Shown: positions 28,461 to 37,180, numbered from the stretch's first letter. The stretch is DNA of 64,000 nt from JALORV01 sp963703945 (GCA_963703945.1 CAVPGM010000005.1:186001-250000); one strand, 5' to 3'. Numbers and translations: made by a program. The notes: a model not told the origin generated them from the letters alone.

Positions 28461-29564
28461 ATGAACGACGCAAACCTGGTGCCCGTCACCGTCCTGACGG
28501 GCTTTCTCGGCGCCGGAAAGACCACGCTGCTGAACCGCATCCTGTCGGAGCAGCACGGCCACAAGATCGCGGTGATCGAGAACGAGTTCGGCCCGGAGGG
28601 AGTCGACAACGAACTGCTGGTGACAGACACCGAAGAGCAGATCGTCGAGATGAACAACGGCTGCATCTGCTGCACCGTGCGCGGCGACCTGGTCCGCATC
28701 CTGGCCGACCTCAAGCGCAAACGGCAGGCCGGCGAGCTGGGCTTCGAACGCGTGATCATCGAAACGACCGGCATGGCCAATCCCGGTCCGGTGACGCAGA
28801 CGTTCTTTATCGAGGACGAGATCTCGACCTACTACCTGCTCGACAGCGTGATCACCGTCGTCGACGCCAAGCACGGACACGACACGCTCGACGCCCAGGT
28901 CGAGGCGCAGAACCAGGTCGGATTCGCCGATCGAATCCTGCTGTCGAAGACGGACCTCGTCGATGCAGACGAACTCGCCTCGCTGCGCGAGCGCATCGTG
29001 CGCATGAATCCACGTGCGCCCATCAGGCCGGTGAATTTCGGACAGGTGCCGCTGGCAGAGGTGCTCGACCTGCGCGGTTTCAACCTCAACGCCATTCTCG
29101 ACATCGACCCGGAATTCCTCGCGACCGAACACCCGGATGCGCAGCGCAACAAGTCCGGCAACGGACATTCGAAGGGCGACGAGCACGCCGACGGCCACGT
29201 GCATGACGAGCATTGTGGGCACGATCATGAGCATGATCATCACGGCCATCACCACCATCACGACGATGCGATCAAGGCGTTTGTGTTCCGCTCGAACAAG
29301 CCGTTCGATTCGGCGAAGCTCGAGGAGTACATGGGGGCGCTGACTCAGGTTTACGGGCCAGACATGCTCCGGTATAAAGGCGTGCTTTTCATGAACGGGA
29401 CCAACCGTCGCATGATCTTCCAGGGCGTTCACATGCTCATGGGAGCGGACGTCGGCAAACCCTGGGGCAAGGACGAAAGGCCGTCCAGCAAGGTCGTGTT
29501 CATCGGGCGCAATCTGCCCGAGGACACCATACTCAAAGGGCTCGAAGCGTGTCTCGCACGCTGA
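28461..29564 (+). CDS. CobW/COG0523 family metallochaperone GTPase
   Basis: A 367-residue G3E GTPase. Walker A is GFLGAGKTT (about 14-22), the metal-binding CxCC is GCICC (C68, C70, C71), and the guanine motif lies in LLSKTDLVD. Between the G domain and the CobW C-terminal domain sits a histidine-rich stretch (about 230-265, with HGHHHHHDD), a probable metal sink. The family (ZigA, YeiR, YjiA) is linked to zinc homeostasis, but no Zur box is apparent upstream and the metal is not shown. The RNA may continue into dksA 43 bp downstream. Confidence 0.9.
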   Translation: MNDANLVPVTVLTGFLGAGKTTLLNRILSEQHGHKIAVIENEFGPEGVDNELLVTDTEEQIVEMNNGCICCTVRGDLVRILADLKRKRQAGELGFERVIIETTGMANPGPVTQTFFIEDEISTYYLLDSVITVVDAKHGHDTLDAQVEAQNQVGFADRILLSKTDLVDADELASLRERIVRMNPRAPIRPVNFGQVPLAEVLDLRGFNLNAILDIDPEFLATEHPDAQRNKSGNGHSKGDEHADGHVHDEHCGHDHEHDHHGHHHHHDDAIKAFVFRSNKPFDSAKLEEYMGALTQVYGPDMLRYKGVLFMNGTNRRMIFQGVHMLMGADVGKPWGKDERPSSKVVFIGRNLPEDTILKGLEACLAR

Positions 29565-29606
29565 CCGCGGGCCTCAATTCCCAAGACGCAACGAGGTAGA
29601 CACAAG

Positions 29607-30497
29607 ATGGCTGCAGCAAAGAAGGCGCCGGCCAAGAAATCGGCCAAGGCCGCTGCCAAGAAGGCCGCGGTGAAAAAGACTCCGGCCAAGAAGGCTCCCG
29701 CAGCGAAGCGCCCGGTAAAGAAAGTGGCGGTCGTTCGGTCTTCACGACCGGTGGCCAAGGTGGCAGGAAAGCCTGCGGCGCGCGTAGTCGCCAAGCCTGC
29801 CGCGAAGACCGCCGCGGCGAAACCGATCGCCGCGAAGCCCGGTGCTGCCAGGCCCGGTGCAGCGAAGGCGGTAGCGGGCAAGCCGGCCGCGCCCAGCAGG
29901 GCCGCATCGGCCCGCGCGGAGCGCCCTGTCGCCGTGCCGATGCCCAGTGCCGGCTCGATTCCTGCCATGCCGGCACCGGCGCCCCGACCGATTGCCGCGC
30001 CGAGTCCCAAGGATCTGGCCGCCGCACACGAGTACCTGCTGGCGCGATCGGCGACTCGCAGCGAGGAGCCGGTGATGGTCAATGGTCGGCGACTGCCGAC
30101 CGAAGGCGATCTGCTGAAGATGCCGGAGTCGGCTTACATGAATGAACAGCAGCTGGCGTTCTTCAAGCATCGGCTGCAGACGATGGAACGCGAACTGCTG
30201 CAGAACGCCGGCGAAACGACCGAGCACCTGCGCGAAACGGTGATCGTCCCCGATCCGGCCGATCGTGCGACCATCGAAGAAGAGCACGCGCTGGAACTGC
30301 GTACACGCGACCGCGAGCGCAAGCTGCTGAAGAAAGTGCAACAAGCTCTGGCACGCATCGACAGCGGTGACTACGGGTATTGCGAGGAAACCGGGGACCC
30401 GATCGGCATCCCTCGTCTGCTGGCGCGCCCGACGGCCACCTTGTCGCTCGAAGCGCAGCAACGGCGCGAGATCAAGCAGAAGATGTTCGGAGACTGA
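29607..30497 (+). CDS. dksA: RNA polymerase-binding protein DksA with KA-rich N-terminal extension
   Basis: Stringent-response cofactor that works with ppGpp at the RNAP secondary channel. The conserved DksA core starts near residue 170 (MNEQQLAFFKHRLQTMEREL; then the coiled-coil tip region PDPADRATIEEEHALEL) and ends YGYCEETGDPIGIPRLLARP. Only one of the four zinc-finger cysteines is kept, as in other Burkholderiales DksA. Residues 1-130 or so are repeats of Lys/Ala/Pro (KKAPAKKSAKAAAKK), like histone H1 or AlgP tails, making this about twice the E. coli length. The extension could bind DNA; that is inference. Confidence 0.95.
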   Translation: MAAAKKAPAKKSAKAAAKKAAVKKTPAKKAPAAKRPVKKVAVVRSSRPVAKVAGKPAARVVAKPAAKTAAAKPIAAKPGAARPGAAKAVAGKPAAPSRAASARAERPVAVPMPSAGSIPAMPAPAPRPIAAPSPKDLAAAHEYLLARSATRSEEPVMVNGRRLPTEGDLLKMPESAYMNEQQLAFFKHRLQTMERELLQNAGETTEHLRETVIVPDPADRATIEEEHALELRTRDRERKLLKKVQQALARIDSGDYGYCEETGDPIGIPRLLARPTATLSLEAQQRREIKQKMFGD

Positions 30498-30924
30498 CGC
30501 TCGCCGGAGCGCCCGCGAAGGCGCGCTTAACCCGGCTTTCGGCCGATTTTCGAAGGCTCCGCTTCGGCCGGCGCTGTCGATCATGTGCAGTCGGCGTCAT
30601 CGGCGCCGGCGTTGCCCGCAAAGGACAGCCGCCAAGCCAGTAATCCGGCCGGTCGGTCCCGTGGTAGCCGACAGGCGGGATAGCCGCCCAGATCAACGGT
30701 TTGCCCGAGGGTGAAAGTTGATACTATGGCTTGGCTAGTGCTGCGGAGTAGAAAGTGGCCGCCGATGCCTCTTTTGCCGGCGGCCGGAGCGCGCTCCAGA
30801 TGCTGCACAGATCCTGCCATTGGCCCAGATAGCTGATCTCGTGACAGGACCGCGTCGGCCGTGACCGGTGTGGCAGGGCATACAGGCGACCAGGAACGTT
30901 CCCGACCAACCAACAGCGGACAGC
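30498..30924. other. 427-bp intergenic region after dksA
   Basis: GC-rich, with no convincing reading frame on either strand. Just after dksA are short inverted repeats (CCGGCTTTCGGCC and CGAAGGCTCCGCTTCGGCCGG) that may help terminate transcription. The rest appears to be promoter and leader for the STAS gene. Confidence 0.5.
30700..30727 (+). promoter_or_regulatory. candidate promoter for STAS gene
   Basis: TTTGCC (30700-30705) and TACTAT (30722-30727) separated by 16 bp. Transcription would start near 30735, giving a leader of about 190 nt before the GTG at 30925. Sequence match is moderate. Confidence 0.35.
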
Positions 30925-32367
30925 GTGGTCTTCTCGTTCTTCAAGAAGGATCCTAAGGACTCGGCAGCGCCGTCGCCGAAGGGCAGCGCGAGTGCGCGCG
31001 CCGCGAAACCGCTCGGGCGTCCGCTTGCCGCGCCGGTTAACCGCAGTGCGGCGGCCACGCAGCCGAAGTCTCCGAATACGGACAGCGTCCTGCCCGACAA
31101 GGATCTGGCGCGCACGCTGGCCATGGAAACGGCCGCGAAGATCGACGCGATCGAGTCCGAAATGGCGCGCGATTTCATGCGCCCGACCGGCAACGCGCCG
31201 ATGTTCTCGAACTCGGCCGCCAATTCGACGCTCGGACGCCTGTCGCAGCAGCCGGTCGAGCAGCCGGTGCCGCCCACCACGACCAAAAGTGATGCAGGGC
31301 TCGAGTTCATTGATCTCGTAGGGGACGAATGGCACGGCAATGCCAACGCGATCGAGCTCCAGGGCGAGGGCTCAGGCTCGGCCATCGACGAGGCCGCCAT
31401 CCTGTTCGCTAACGGGCTGATCGAGCCGGCCGAAGCAGGACTGCGTGCGGCGATCCATTCAGACTCGCTGGGCGACGCCGCTCAGCGCGCCTGGCTGATG
31501 CTGTTCGAGCTGTTCCAGCAGCGCGGCGACAAGGGCAGTTTCGACAACTTGACGATCGAATACGTACTTCGCTTCGAGAGCTCGCCCCCTGCGTGGATCG
31601 ACTACAAGGACGAGGCGGCGACCATGGCGGCGGGCAAGACTGCGGACGGCGCACCGATCGTGCGGCTGCCGGAGATCGTCGACGCCAACGTCGTCAAAGT
31701 GCTGGAGCAATTGAAGAACTTCTCGGCCCAGCATCAGGCGCTGACCCTCGATACCTCGGGTGTCCGCGAAATCGATCTGGTCGGCGCCGAGCTGCTGCTG
31801 CGGGTCATCAACGCGTTCAAGCGCGCGAGCCACGAACTGCTGGTCCTTGGTGCGGATCAGCTGATCACGCCGTTGCGCGCCGCGGTCGAGCCCGGGCGCC
31901 GTGACCAGAGCGACGCGGCTTGGATGCTGCTGCTTGAAGTGTTTCGGTTGCTGCAGCGTCAGCACGACTTCGAGGAAACCGGCATCCAGTATTGCATCAC
32001 CTATGAGGTTTCGCCGCCGTCGTGGGAACCTCCGCCCCCGAGTCTGAAGACGCGCGCAGCCACGGCGGCCGAACTGCCGGTCGAGCACGAGGACGGCCTG
32101 CAATGGCGCGGTACGGTGCGCGCCAATGGCGAGCCGCAGTTCGGCGTTCTGCTGACGACGGCCAAGACCGAGAAGCGGCTGTCGGTGGACTGCACATACC
32201 TGAAGCGGATCGAGTTTTCCACCGCAACTACGCTGCTGACGCTGCTGACGAAACTGCGGCAAGGGGGCTCGACGGTCGAATTCCGCAATGTCAACTACCT
32301 GGTGGCCGCGTTGTTTTCGCTGCTGGGGGTCGACATGGTGGCCGAGGTCCAGTTGCGTCGGATCTGA
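30925..32367 (+). CDS. STAS domain-containing protein
   Basis: A 480-residue soluble protein starting at GTG with VFSFFKKDPKDSAAPSPKG; the GTG choice gives this conserved opening. After a low-complexity N-terminal third come two STAS-like (anti-anti-sigma) modules: VVKVLEQLKNFSAQHQALTL then DTSGVREIDLVGAELLLRVI (about 250-300) and RLSVDCTYLKRIEFSTATTL then NYLVAALFSLLGVDMVAEVQ (about 425-475). No kinase or transporter domain. Homologues lie between dksA and hslV in related bacteria, but no partner has been identified. It may integrate a general-stress signal; that is only inference. Confidence 0.75.
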   Translation: MVFSFFKKDPKDSAAPSPKGSASARAAKPLGRPLAAPVNRSAAATQPKSPNTDSVLPDKDLARTLAMETAAKIDAIESEMARDFMRPTGNAPMFSNSAANSTLGRLSQQPVEQPVPPTTTKSDAGLEFIDLVGDEWHGNANAIELQGEGSGSAIDEAAILFANGLIEPAEAGLRAAIHSDSLGDAAQRAWLMLFELFQQRGDKGSFDNLTIEYVLRFESSPPAWIDYKDEAATMAAGKTADGAPIVRLPEIVDANVVKVLEQLKNFSAQHQALTLDTSGVREIDLVGAELLLRVINAFKRASHELLVLGADQLITPLRAAVEPGRRDQSDAAWMLLLEVFRLLQRQHDFEETGIQYCITYEVSPPSWEPPPPSLKTRAATAAELPVEHEDGLQWRGTVRANGEPQFGVLLTTAKTEKRLSVDCTYLKRIEFSTATTLLTLLTKLRQGGSTVEFRNVNYLVAALFSLLGVDMVAEVQLRRI

Positions 32368-32424
32368 GCGCCCCCATTTAAGGCGGATCGTCCTCATTCC
32401 CGGCCGTCGGCGCGGCCTGCTTTC

Positions 32425-32961
32425 ATGGAACCCTTTCACGGTACGACCATCGTGTCGGTACGCCGCGGCAGCGCGGTGGCGATGGGCGGGGACGGCCAGG
32501 TCACGCTCGGCAACATCGTCGTCAAGCAGACCGCACGCAAGGTGCGCCGCCTCTACAACGAGCGGATCCTTGCCGGCTTCGCAGGAGCGACCGCCGATGC
32601 TTTCACGCTTTTCGAGCGCTTCGAGGCGAAGCTCGAAAAGCACCAGGGCAATCTGGTGCGGTCGGCCGTCGAACTGGCGAAGGACTGGCGCACCGATCGC
32701 ATTCTGCGTCGTCTTGAAGCGATGCTCGCGGTGGCCGACCGCGAGGCATCGCTGATCATCAGTGGCAACGGCGACGTTCTCGAACCCGAATATGGCCTGA
32801 TCTCGATCGGCTCCGGGGGAGCTTATGCGCAGGCTGCGGCGCGCGCCCTGCTCGAACACACGGAAATGCCGCCCGCCGACATCGTCAAGCAGGCGCTGAC
32901 CATCGCCGGCGACCTGTGCATCTACACGAACCAGAGCCACACCATCGAGTCGCTGGACTAA
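32425..32961 (+). CDS. hslV: ATP-dependent protease HslV, proteolytic subunit
   Basis: Threonine peptidase of the HslVU (ClpQY) protease. The 178-residue protein opens MEPFHGTTIVSVRRG: T7 aligns with the catalytic threonine, so a six-residue propeptide is removed. The proteasome-like features GGDGQVTLGNIVVKQTARKV, GFAGATADAFTLFERFE and SGNGDVLEPEYGLISIGSGG are complete. hslU follows 135 bp later; heat-shock control is expected in the family, but no clear sigma-32 promoter is evident here. Confidence 0.97.
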   Translation: MEPFHGTTIVSVRRGSAVAMGGDGQVTLGNIVVKQTARKVRRLYNERILAGFAGATADAFTLFERFEAKLEKHQGNLVRSAVELAKDWRTDRILRRLEAMLAVADREASLIISGNGDVLEPEYGLISIGSGGAYAQAAARALLEHTEMPPADIVKQALTIAGDLCIYTNQSHTIESLD

Positions 32962-32994
32962 CGCGGCGATGCTGTCCCAGTCGTGCTTTGTCCC

Positions 32995-33029
32995 GCGCCC
33001 GCCCGCCCGGCCGCCCGAAGGGCGGGCGC
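32995..33029 (+). other. alternative hairpins between hslV and hslU
   Basis: GCGCCCGCCC (32995-33004) is complementary to GGGCGGGCGC (33020-33029), 10/10. A competing smaller hairpin, CGCCC-GAA-GGGCG (33012-33024), uses part of the same right arm. No T-run follows, so it is not a simple terminator; it may stabilise hslV mRNA or attenuate hslU. Confidence 0.45.
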
Positions 33030-33096
33030 CTAACTTGATCGGCGAGGGTGCACGTGCGGCCGCGCAGCGGTCGTGTACACCCGAGCCGCCTCAGCC

Positions 33097-34431
33097 ATGA
33101 TGACCCCGAGAGAAATCGTTCACGAACTGAACAAGCACATTGTCGGTCAGGACCGCGCCAAGCGGGCAGTGGCCGTGGCGCTGCGCAACCGCTGGCGCCG
33201 GCAGCAGGTGCCCGAACCGCTGCGCACCGAGATCACCCCCAAGAACATCCTGATGATCGGCCCGACCGGCGTCGGCAAGACGGAGATCGCGCGCCGCCTG
33301 GCACGGCTGGCCGATGCGCCTTTCATCAAGGTCGAGGCGACGAAGTTCACGGAGGTCGGATACGTTGGTCGCGACGTCGACACGATCATCCGCGACCTGG
33401 TCGACATCTCGGTCAAGCAGACGCGCGAATCCGAGATGCGCAAGGTGACGACCCGCGCGCAGGATGCGGCCGAGGATCGCGTGCTCGATATCCTGCTGCC
33501 GCCGTCGCGCGACGTCGGATTCGCCGCTACGGGCAGAGACGACGATAACGCGACACGCCAGAAGTTCCGCAAGAAGCTGCGTGAGGGTGAACTCGACGAC
33601 AAGGAGATCGACGTCGAAGTGAGCGCGGTGTCCCCGTCGTTCGAGGTGATGGCGCCGCCGGGCATGGAGGAGCTGACCCAGCAGATCCAGTCGATGTTCG
33701 CCAACATCGGCCGCGAACGCCGCAAGGCGCGCCGCATGCGGATCGCCGACGCGATGAAGGCGCTGACCGACGAAGAGGCGGCCCGGCTGGTCAACGACGA
33801 CGACCTGAAGTCGCGGGCGGTCGCCAACGCCGAGACAAATGGCATCGTCTTCATCGACGAGATCGACAAGATTGCATCGCGTGCCGAACTACAGGGCGCC
33901 GATGTGTCGCGCCAGGGCGTGCAGCGTGACCTGCTGCCGCTGGTCGAAGGCACCACGGTCAACACCAGGTACGGCATGGTCAAGACGGACCACATTCTGT
34001 TCATCGCGTCGGGAGCGTTCCATCTGGCCAAGCCGTCCGACCTGATACCCGAGCTGCAGGGACGATTCCCGATCCGGGTCGAGCTCGACTCGCTGACGGT
34101 TGACGATTTCGAGCGCATCCTGAAGTCCACCGATGCGAGCCTCACGCAGCAGTACCGGGCGCTGCTTGGCACCGACGGCTGCGCACTGGAGTTCACCGAC
34201 GCCGGAATACACCGCATCGCCGAGATCGCGTACGCGGTCAACGAGAAGACCGAGAACATCGGCGCCAGGCGCCTTTACACGGTGATCGAGAAGCTGCTCG
34301 AAGACGTGTCGTTCGAAGTTGGCAGTGGTGTCATCGCGAGCAGCGGCGCGATTTGCATCGACGCCGCCTATGTCGACTCGCGGCTGGCGGATCTGGCACG
34401 CAACGAGGACCTCGCCCGATACGTGCTGTAG
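33097..34431 (+). CDS. hslU: HslU ATPase of HslVU protease
   Basis: AAA+ unfoldase partner of HslV. The 444-residue protein has the N-domain MTPREIVHELNKHIVGQDRA, Walker A GPTGVGKT (about 55-62), the pore motif GYVGRDVDTI, the I-domain insertion (about 110-230), Walker B IVFIDEIDK, sensor-2 NIGARRLYTVIEK and the C-terminal LARYVL tail that docks in HslV. ATG 33097 is one of two adjacent ATGs; upstream in-frame codons to 33073 lack a better site. No strong Shine-Dalgarno sequence. Confidence 0.97.
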   Translation: MMTPREIVHELNKHIVGQDRAKRAVAVALRNRWRRQQVPEPLRTEITPKNILMIGPTGVGKTEIARRLARLADAPFIKVEATKFTEVGYVGRDVDTIIRDLVDISVKQTRESEMRKVTTRAQDAAEDRVLDILLPPSRDVGFAATGRDDDNATRQKFRKKLREGELDDKEIDVEVSAVSPSFEVMAPPGMEELTQQIQSMFANIGRERRKARRMRIADAMKALTDEEAARLVNDDDLKSRAVANAETNGIVFIDEIDKIASRAELQGADVSRQGVQRDLLPLVEGTTVNTRYGMVKTDHILFIASGAFHLAKPSDLIPELQGRFPIRVELDSLTVDDFERILKSTDASLTQQYRALLGTDGCALEFTDAGIHRIAEIAYAVNEKTENIGARRLYTVIEKLLEDVSFEVGSGVIASSGAICIDAAYVDSRLADLARNEDLARYVL

Positions 34432-34486
34432 CCGCAGGGCGACCGCTAGAATCGTCGCCAATTCCTTGCGGCCGGACGGAGTTCGA

Positions 34487-34945
34487 ATGAAGCGCTACAT
34501 CGTTGCGGGATTTTTGCTGGCGGCCAGCGGTGCATGTGGCGCGCAGTTGCAGGTGACCGACGCGTGGGCCCGGCCTGCGCTGCAGGGGCAGACGGCCACC
34601 GGGGCCTTCATGTCATTGATGTCAAAGGACGGCGCGCGTCTGATCGGTGCGTCCAGTCCGGTGGCCGGCATCGTCGAGATCCATGAAATGGTGATGGAAG
34701 GCAGCGTGATGAGGATGCGCGCTGTTCCGGCGCTCGAGCTTCCCGCCGGCCGCCGGGTCGAACTGAAGCCGGGCAGTTACCACGTCATGATGATGGACCT
34801 GAAGCGTCCGCTGAAGGTGGGCGATCGCGTGCCGCTCGAGCTGCGTCTCGAAACCAGGGACAAGCGATTGGTCACGCAGCCGATTGAAGTCGAAGTCGCC
34901 GTCAGGCCGCCGTCGTCGGACGGCGCATCCGCACACAAGCATTGA
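34487..34945 (+). CDS. copper chaperone PCu(A)C family protein
   Basis: A 152-residue periplasmic protein with an N-terminal signal peptide (about 1-19, YIVAGFLLAASGACGA). The mature domain shows VTDAWARPALQGQTATGAFM, the copper site HEMVMEGSVMRMR and LKPGSYHVMMMDLKRPL, which together supply the H(M)X10MX21HXM ligands. PCu(A)C proteins hand Cu(I) to the CuA centre of cytochrome oxidase subunit II, so it may serve the cox operon at 50-59 kb in this window. The link is functional, not genomic. Confidence 0.9.
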   Translation: MKRYIVAGFLLAASGACGAQLQVTDAWARPALQGQTATGAFMSLMSKDGARLIGASSPVAGIVEIHEMVMEGSVMRMRAVPALELPAGRRVELKPGSYHVMMMDLKRPLKVGDRVPLELRLETRDKRLVTQPIEVEVAVRPPSSDGASAHKH

Positions 34946-34955
34946 TGGCGGCGTC

Positions 34956-35117
34956 ATGGCAGCGCGCCGCACGGCGAGGGCGATCGCACGTCAGGCCGTG
35001 CGCAATCCGCTGGTAAGCCTCGCCCGCAAGCGCACCGCAGGCCCACACGGCCCGTCACGCAAGGCGGAGCGCAGCGCTGCGAAAGTCCGGCTCAGGAAGC
35101 AGCTGAAGGACGACTGA
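34956..35117 (+). CDS. small basic protein, hypothetical
   Basis: A 53-residue very basic frame, opening MAARRTARAIARQAVRNPLV and ending RKQLKDD. It starts 11 bp after the PCu(A)C stop and ends 3 bp before the convergent HMA gene. Its amino-acid composition (Arg, Lys, Ala; no hydrophobic core) suggests nucleic-acid binding. I do not recognise a named family; tight packing between neighbours makes it plausible as a gene. Confidence 0.5.
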   Translation: MAARRTARAIARQAVRNPLVSLARKRTAGPHGPSRKAERSAAKVRLRKQLKDD

Positions 35118-35119
35118 GG

Positions 35120-35323
35120 TCAGGCCGCGGTCACCCGATACCGGCCCGCGCCGGAAACGGCAGCCTGAACCGACTCCAGGGTCAATGCCTCCGGCACCTC
35201 GAGCGTGATCCGGGGCGGGACCAGCGTGACTTCGACGTGATCGGCGAGCGGCTCGAGCGCGCGCGACACTCGGGCCACGCAGCCCCCGCAATGCATGCCC
35301 TCGACGCTGAAGAACTGCTGCAT
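35120..35323 (-). CDS. heavy-metal-associated (HMA) domain protein, CopZ-like
   Basis: A 67-residue ferredoxin-fold metal-binding protein with the GMHCGGC loop (C12, C15) near its N-terminus and the alternate strand VSRALEPLADHVEVTLVPPR. Such proteins shuttle Cu(I) to P-type ATPases. ATG 35323 follows GGGGGC; a TTG at 35338 is the only upstream alternative. It is convergent with the small basic gene and near PCu(A)C, hinting at a copper-handling neighbourhood. Confidence 0.86.
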   Translation of the reverse strand: MQQFFSVEGMHCGGCVARVSRALEPLADHVEVTLVPPRITLEVPEALTLESVQAAVSGAGRYRVTAA

Positions 35324-35474
35324 CCATTGCCCCCGCAAACGGTATCCATCGTACGCTCGAGCGAGTGGCGATGTGAGCGATTCGGTCGTGTGCGCGGCTC
35401 GTATAACATGCGCCGCGAACGCGCCGCCGCACGAGGCGTGCGCTTTCTACTTTCTCCCCGCCGCCCCGGACATC

Positions 35475-36362
35475 ATGGATACCCCGCTGATCGCTCCGCA
35501 GTTGAAAGCCGACATCCTCTCCGAGGCACTTCCGTACATCCGTCGGTTCCACGGCAAGACGATCGTCGTCAAGTACGGTGGCAATGCAATGGTCGACCAG
35601 AACCTGAAGGAAGCCTTCGCACATGACGTCGTGCTGCTGAAGCTGGTCGGCATGAACCCGGTCGTGGTGCATGGAGGAGGGCCCCAGATCGACGAGGCGC
35701 TCGAGCGCGTCGGCAAGAAGTCGGAATTCATCCAGGGCATGCGGGTGACGGACGCCGAAACCATGGAAGTCGTCGAATGGGTGCTCGCCGGCGAGGTTCA
35801 GGGCGAACTCGTCATGCTGATCAACGCGTTCGGCGGCCAGGCCGTGGGACTGACCGGCAAGGACGGTGGGCTCATCCGCGCCCGCAGGCTACGCATGATC
35901 GACCGCAACGATCCAAGCAAGAGCCACGACATCGGACAGGTCGGGGAGATCGAAGCGATCAATCCCGCGGTCGTCAAGGCGCTGCAGGATGATGCCTTCA
36001 TACCCGTCATCTCGCCGATCGGATTCGGCGAAGATGGCCTGTCCTACAACATCAATGCCGATGTGGTGGCAGGCAAGATCGCCGAGATCCTGAAAGCCGA
36101 GAAGCTGGTCATTCTGACCAATACTCCCGGCGTGCTCGACAAGAACGGAATGCTGCTGACCGGGCTGTCCGCGCGGGAGATCGACGAACTGTTCGCCGAT
36201 GGCACGATTTCGGGCGGGATGCTGCCGAAGATCTCGTCCGCGCTGGACGCAGCGCGCAGCGGGGTCAACTCGGTCCACATCATCGACGGTCGCGTCGATC
36301 ATTGCCTGCTGCTGGAGATCCTGACCGATCAGGGCGTCGGCACGATGATCAAGAGCCACTGA
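35475..36362 (+). CDS. argB: acetylglutamate kinase
   Basis: Phosphorylates N-acetylglutamate in arginine synthesis. The 295-residue amino-acid-kinase protein has TIVVKYGGNAMVDQNLKEAF, VVVHGGGPQIDEALERVG, GLTGKDGGLIRARRL, INADVVAGKIAEILKAEKLV and LTNTPGVLD, then SGGMLPKISSALDAARSGV near the arginine-binding region. The N-terminal helix (PQLKADILSEALPYIRRFHG) is the hexamer-forming type associated with arginine inhibition. ATG 35475 chosen; upstream in-frame codons to 35295 overlap the HMA gene. Confidence 0.97.
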   Translation: MDTPLIAPQLKADILSEALPYIRRFHGKTIVVKYGGNAMVDQNLKEAFAHDVVLLKLVGMNPVVVHGGGPQIDEALERVGKKSEFIQGMRVTDAETMEVVEWVLAGEVQGELVMLINAFGGQAVGLTGKDGGLIRARRLRMIDRNDPSKSHDIGQVGEIEAINPAVVKALQDDAFIPVISPIGFGEDGLSYNINADVVAGKIAEILKAEKLVILTNTPGVLDKNGMLLTGLSAREIDELFADGTISGGMLPKISSALDAARSGVNSVHIIDGRVDHCLLLEILTDQGVGTMIKSH

Positions 36363-36371
36363 TCGCCGATC

Positions 36372-37118
36372 GTGTCCGGTCGCGCGATGGCCCGCCGCCC
36401 GGCACGCGTCCCTCGCTCGCGCCTGCCGCCTCCATTGCCCGCGCCTCGTCGAGAGTCGCGCGTCTGGCTGTTCGACCTGGACAATACGCTGCACGACGCC
36501 AGCCACGCCATATTCGGCGCGATCGACCGGCGCATGACCGCTTATGTGCAGGCCGAACTCGGTGTCGGTCGCGACGAAGCCGACCGATTGCGCAGACTCT
36601 ACTGGCAGCGCTATGGCGCCACGCTGATCGGCCTGGTTCGCCATCACGGCATCGATCCACACCGTTTTCTGCGCGAGACACATGACTTCGACGTCGCCGC
36701 GCTGATGCGTGCCGAACGCGGACTCGCACGCCTGTTCGCGCGCCTTCCAGGGCGCAAGCTGCTGCTGACCAATGCGCCGCTCGGGTACGCAGGGAGCGTG
36801 GTGCGGCAGCTTCGACTGCAACGTCATATCGCCGCGCACTACACCATCGAGCGCATGCGGGTACACGGCAGCTATCGACCGAAGCCTTCCAGACTGATGT
36901 TGCGCGCGACGCTGGCGCGCGAGAAGATCGTGCCGACCTCGGCGGTGCTGGTGGAGGATTCAGCGCTGAATCTGAAGGCGGCGCGCGCCCTGCGGCTACG
37001 AACGGTCCTGATCACCCGCCACGGCTCCCGACCGACGTCCCGGCGCAGCCTTGGCGGCAGCTACATCGGCCTGCGCATCCAGTCTTTGCACGCGCTGGCG
37101 CGACGATTGCCCCGCTGA
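36372..37118 (+). CDS. pyrimidine 5'-nucleotidase (HAD family)
   Basis: A 248-residue HAD hydrolase. The nucleophile motif I is VWLFDLDNTLHDASHAIF (two Asp), motif II LLLTNAPLGYAG, the conserved lysine in YRPKPSRLM, and motif IV VLVEDSALNLKAAR. This variant resembles SDT1-like pyrimidine nucleotidases, acting on UMP/CMP and pyrimidine analogues. It starts at GTG 36372 (ATG 36387 is possible) 9 bp after argB, the same neighbour as in other Burkholderiales. Confidence 0.85.
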   Translation: MSGRAMARRPARVPRSRLPPPLPAPRRESRVWLFDLDNTLHDASHAIFGAIDRRMTAYVQAELGVGRDEADRLRRLYWQRYGATLIGLVRHHGIDPHRFLRETHDFDVAALMRAERGLARLFARLPGRKLLLTNAPLGYAGSVVRQLRLQRHIAAHYTIERMRVHGSYRPKPSRLMLRATLAREKIVPTSAVLVEDSALNLKAARALRLRTVLITRHGSRPTSRRSLGGSYIGLRIQSLHALARRLPR

Positions 37119-37180
37119 GATCGGTCACGCCGGCGAGGTAAGCTCGGCATCCCTAGCGCAACGATGCAGGCGGAGCACAT

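Noticed and set aside
30735..31400. Minus-strand frame with a CMPCH heme motif, suggesting a cytochrome c remnant upstream of the STAS gene
   Set aside because: Only the single motif is present. The rest is low-complexity antisense of the STAS coding region, with no distal methionine or signal peptide.
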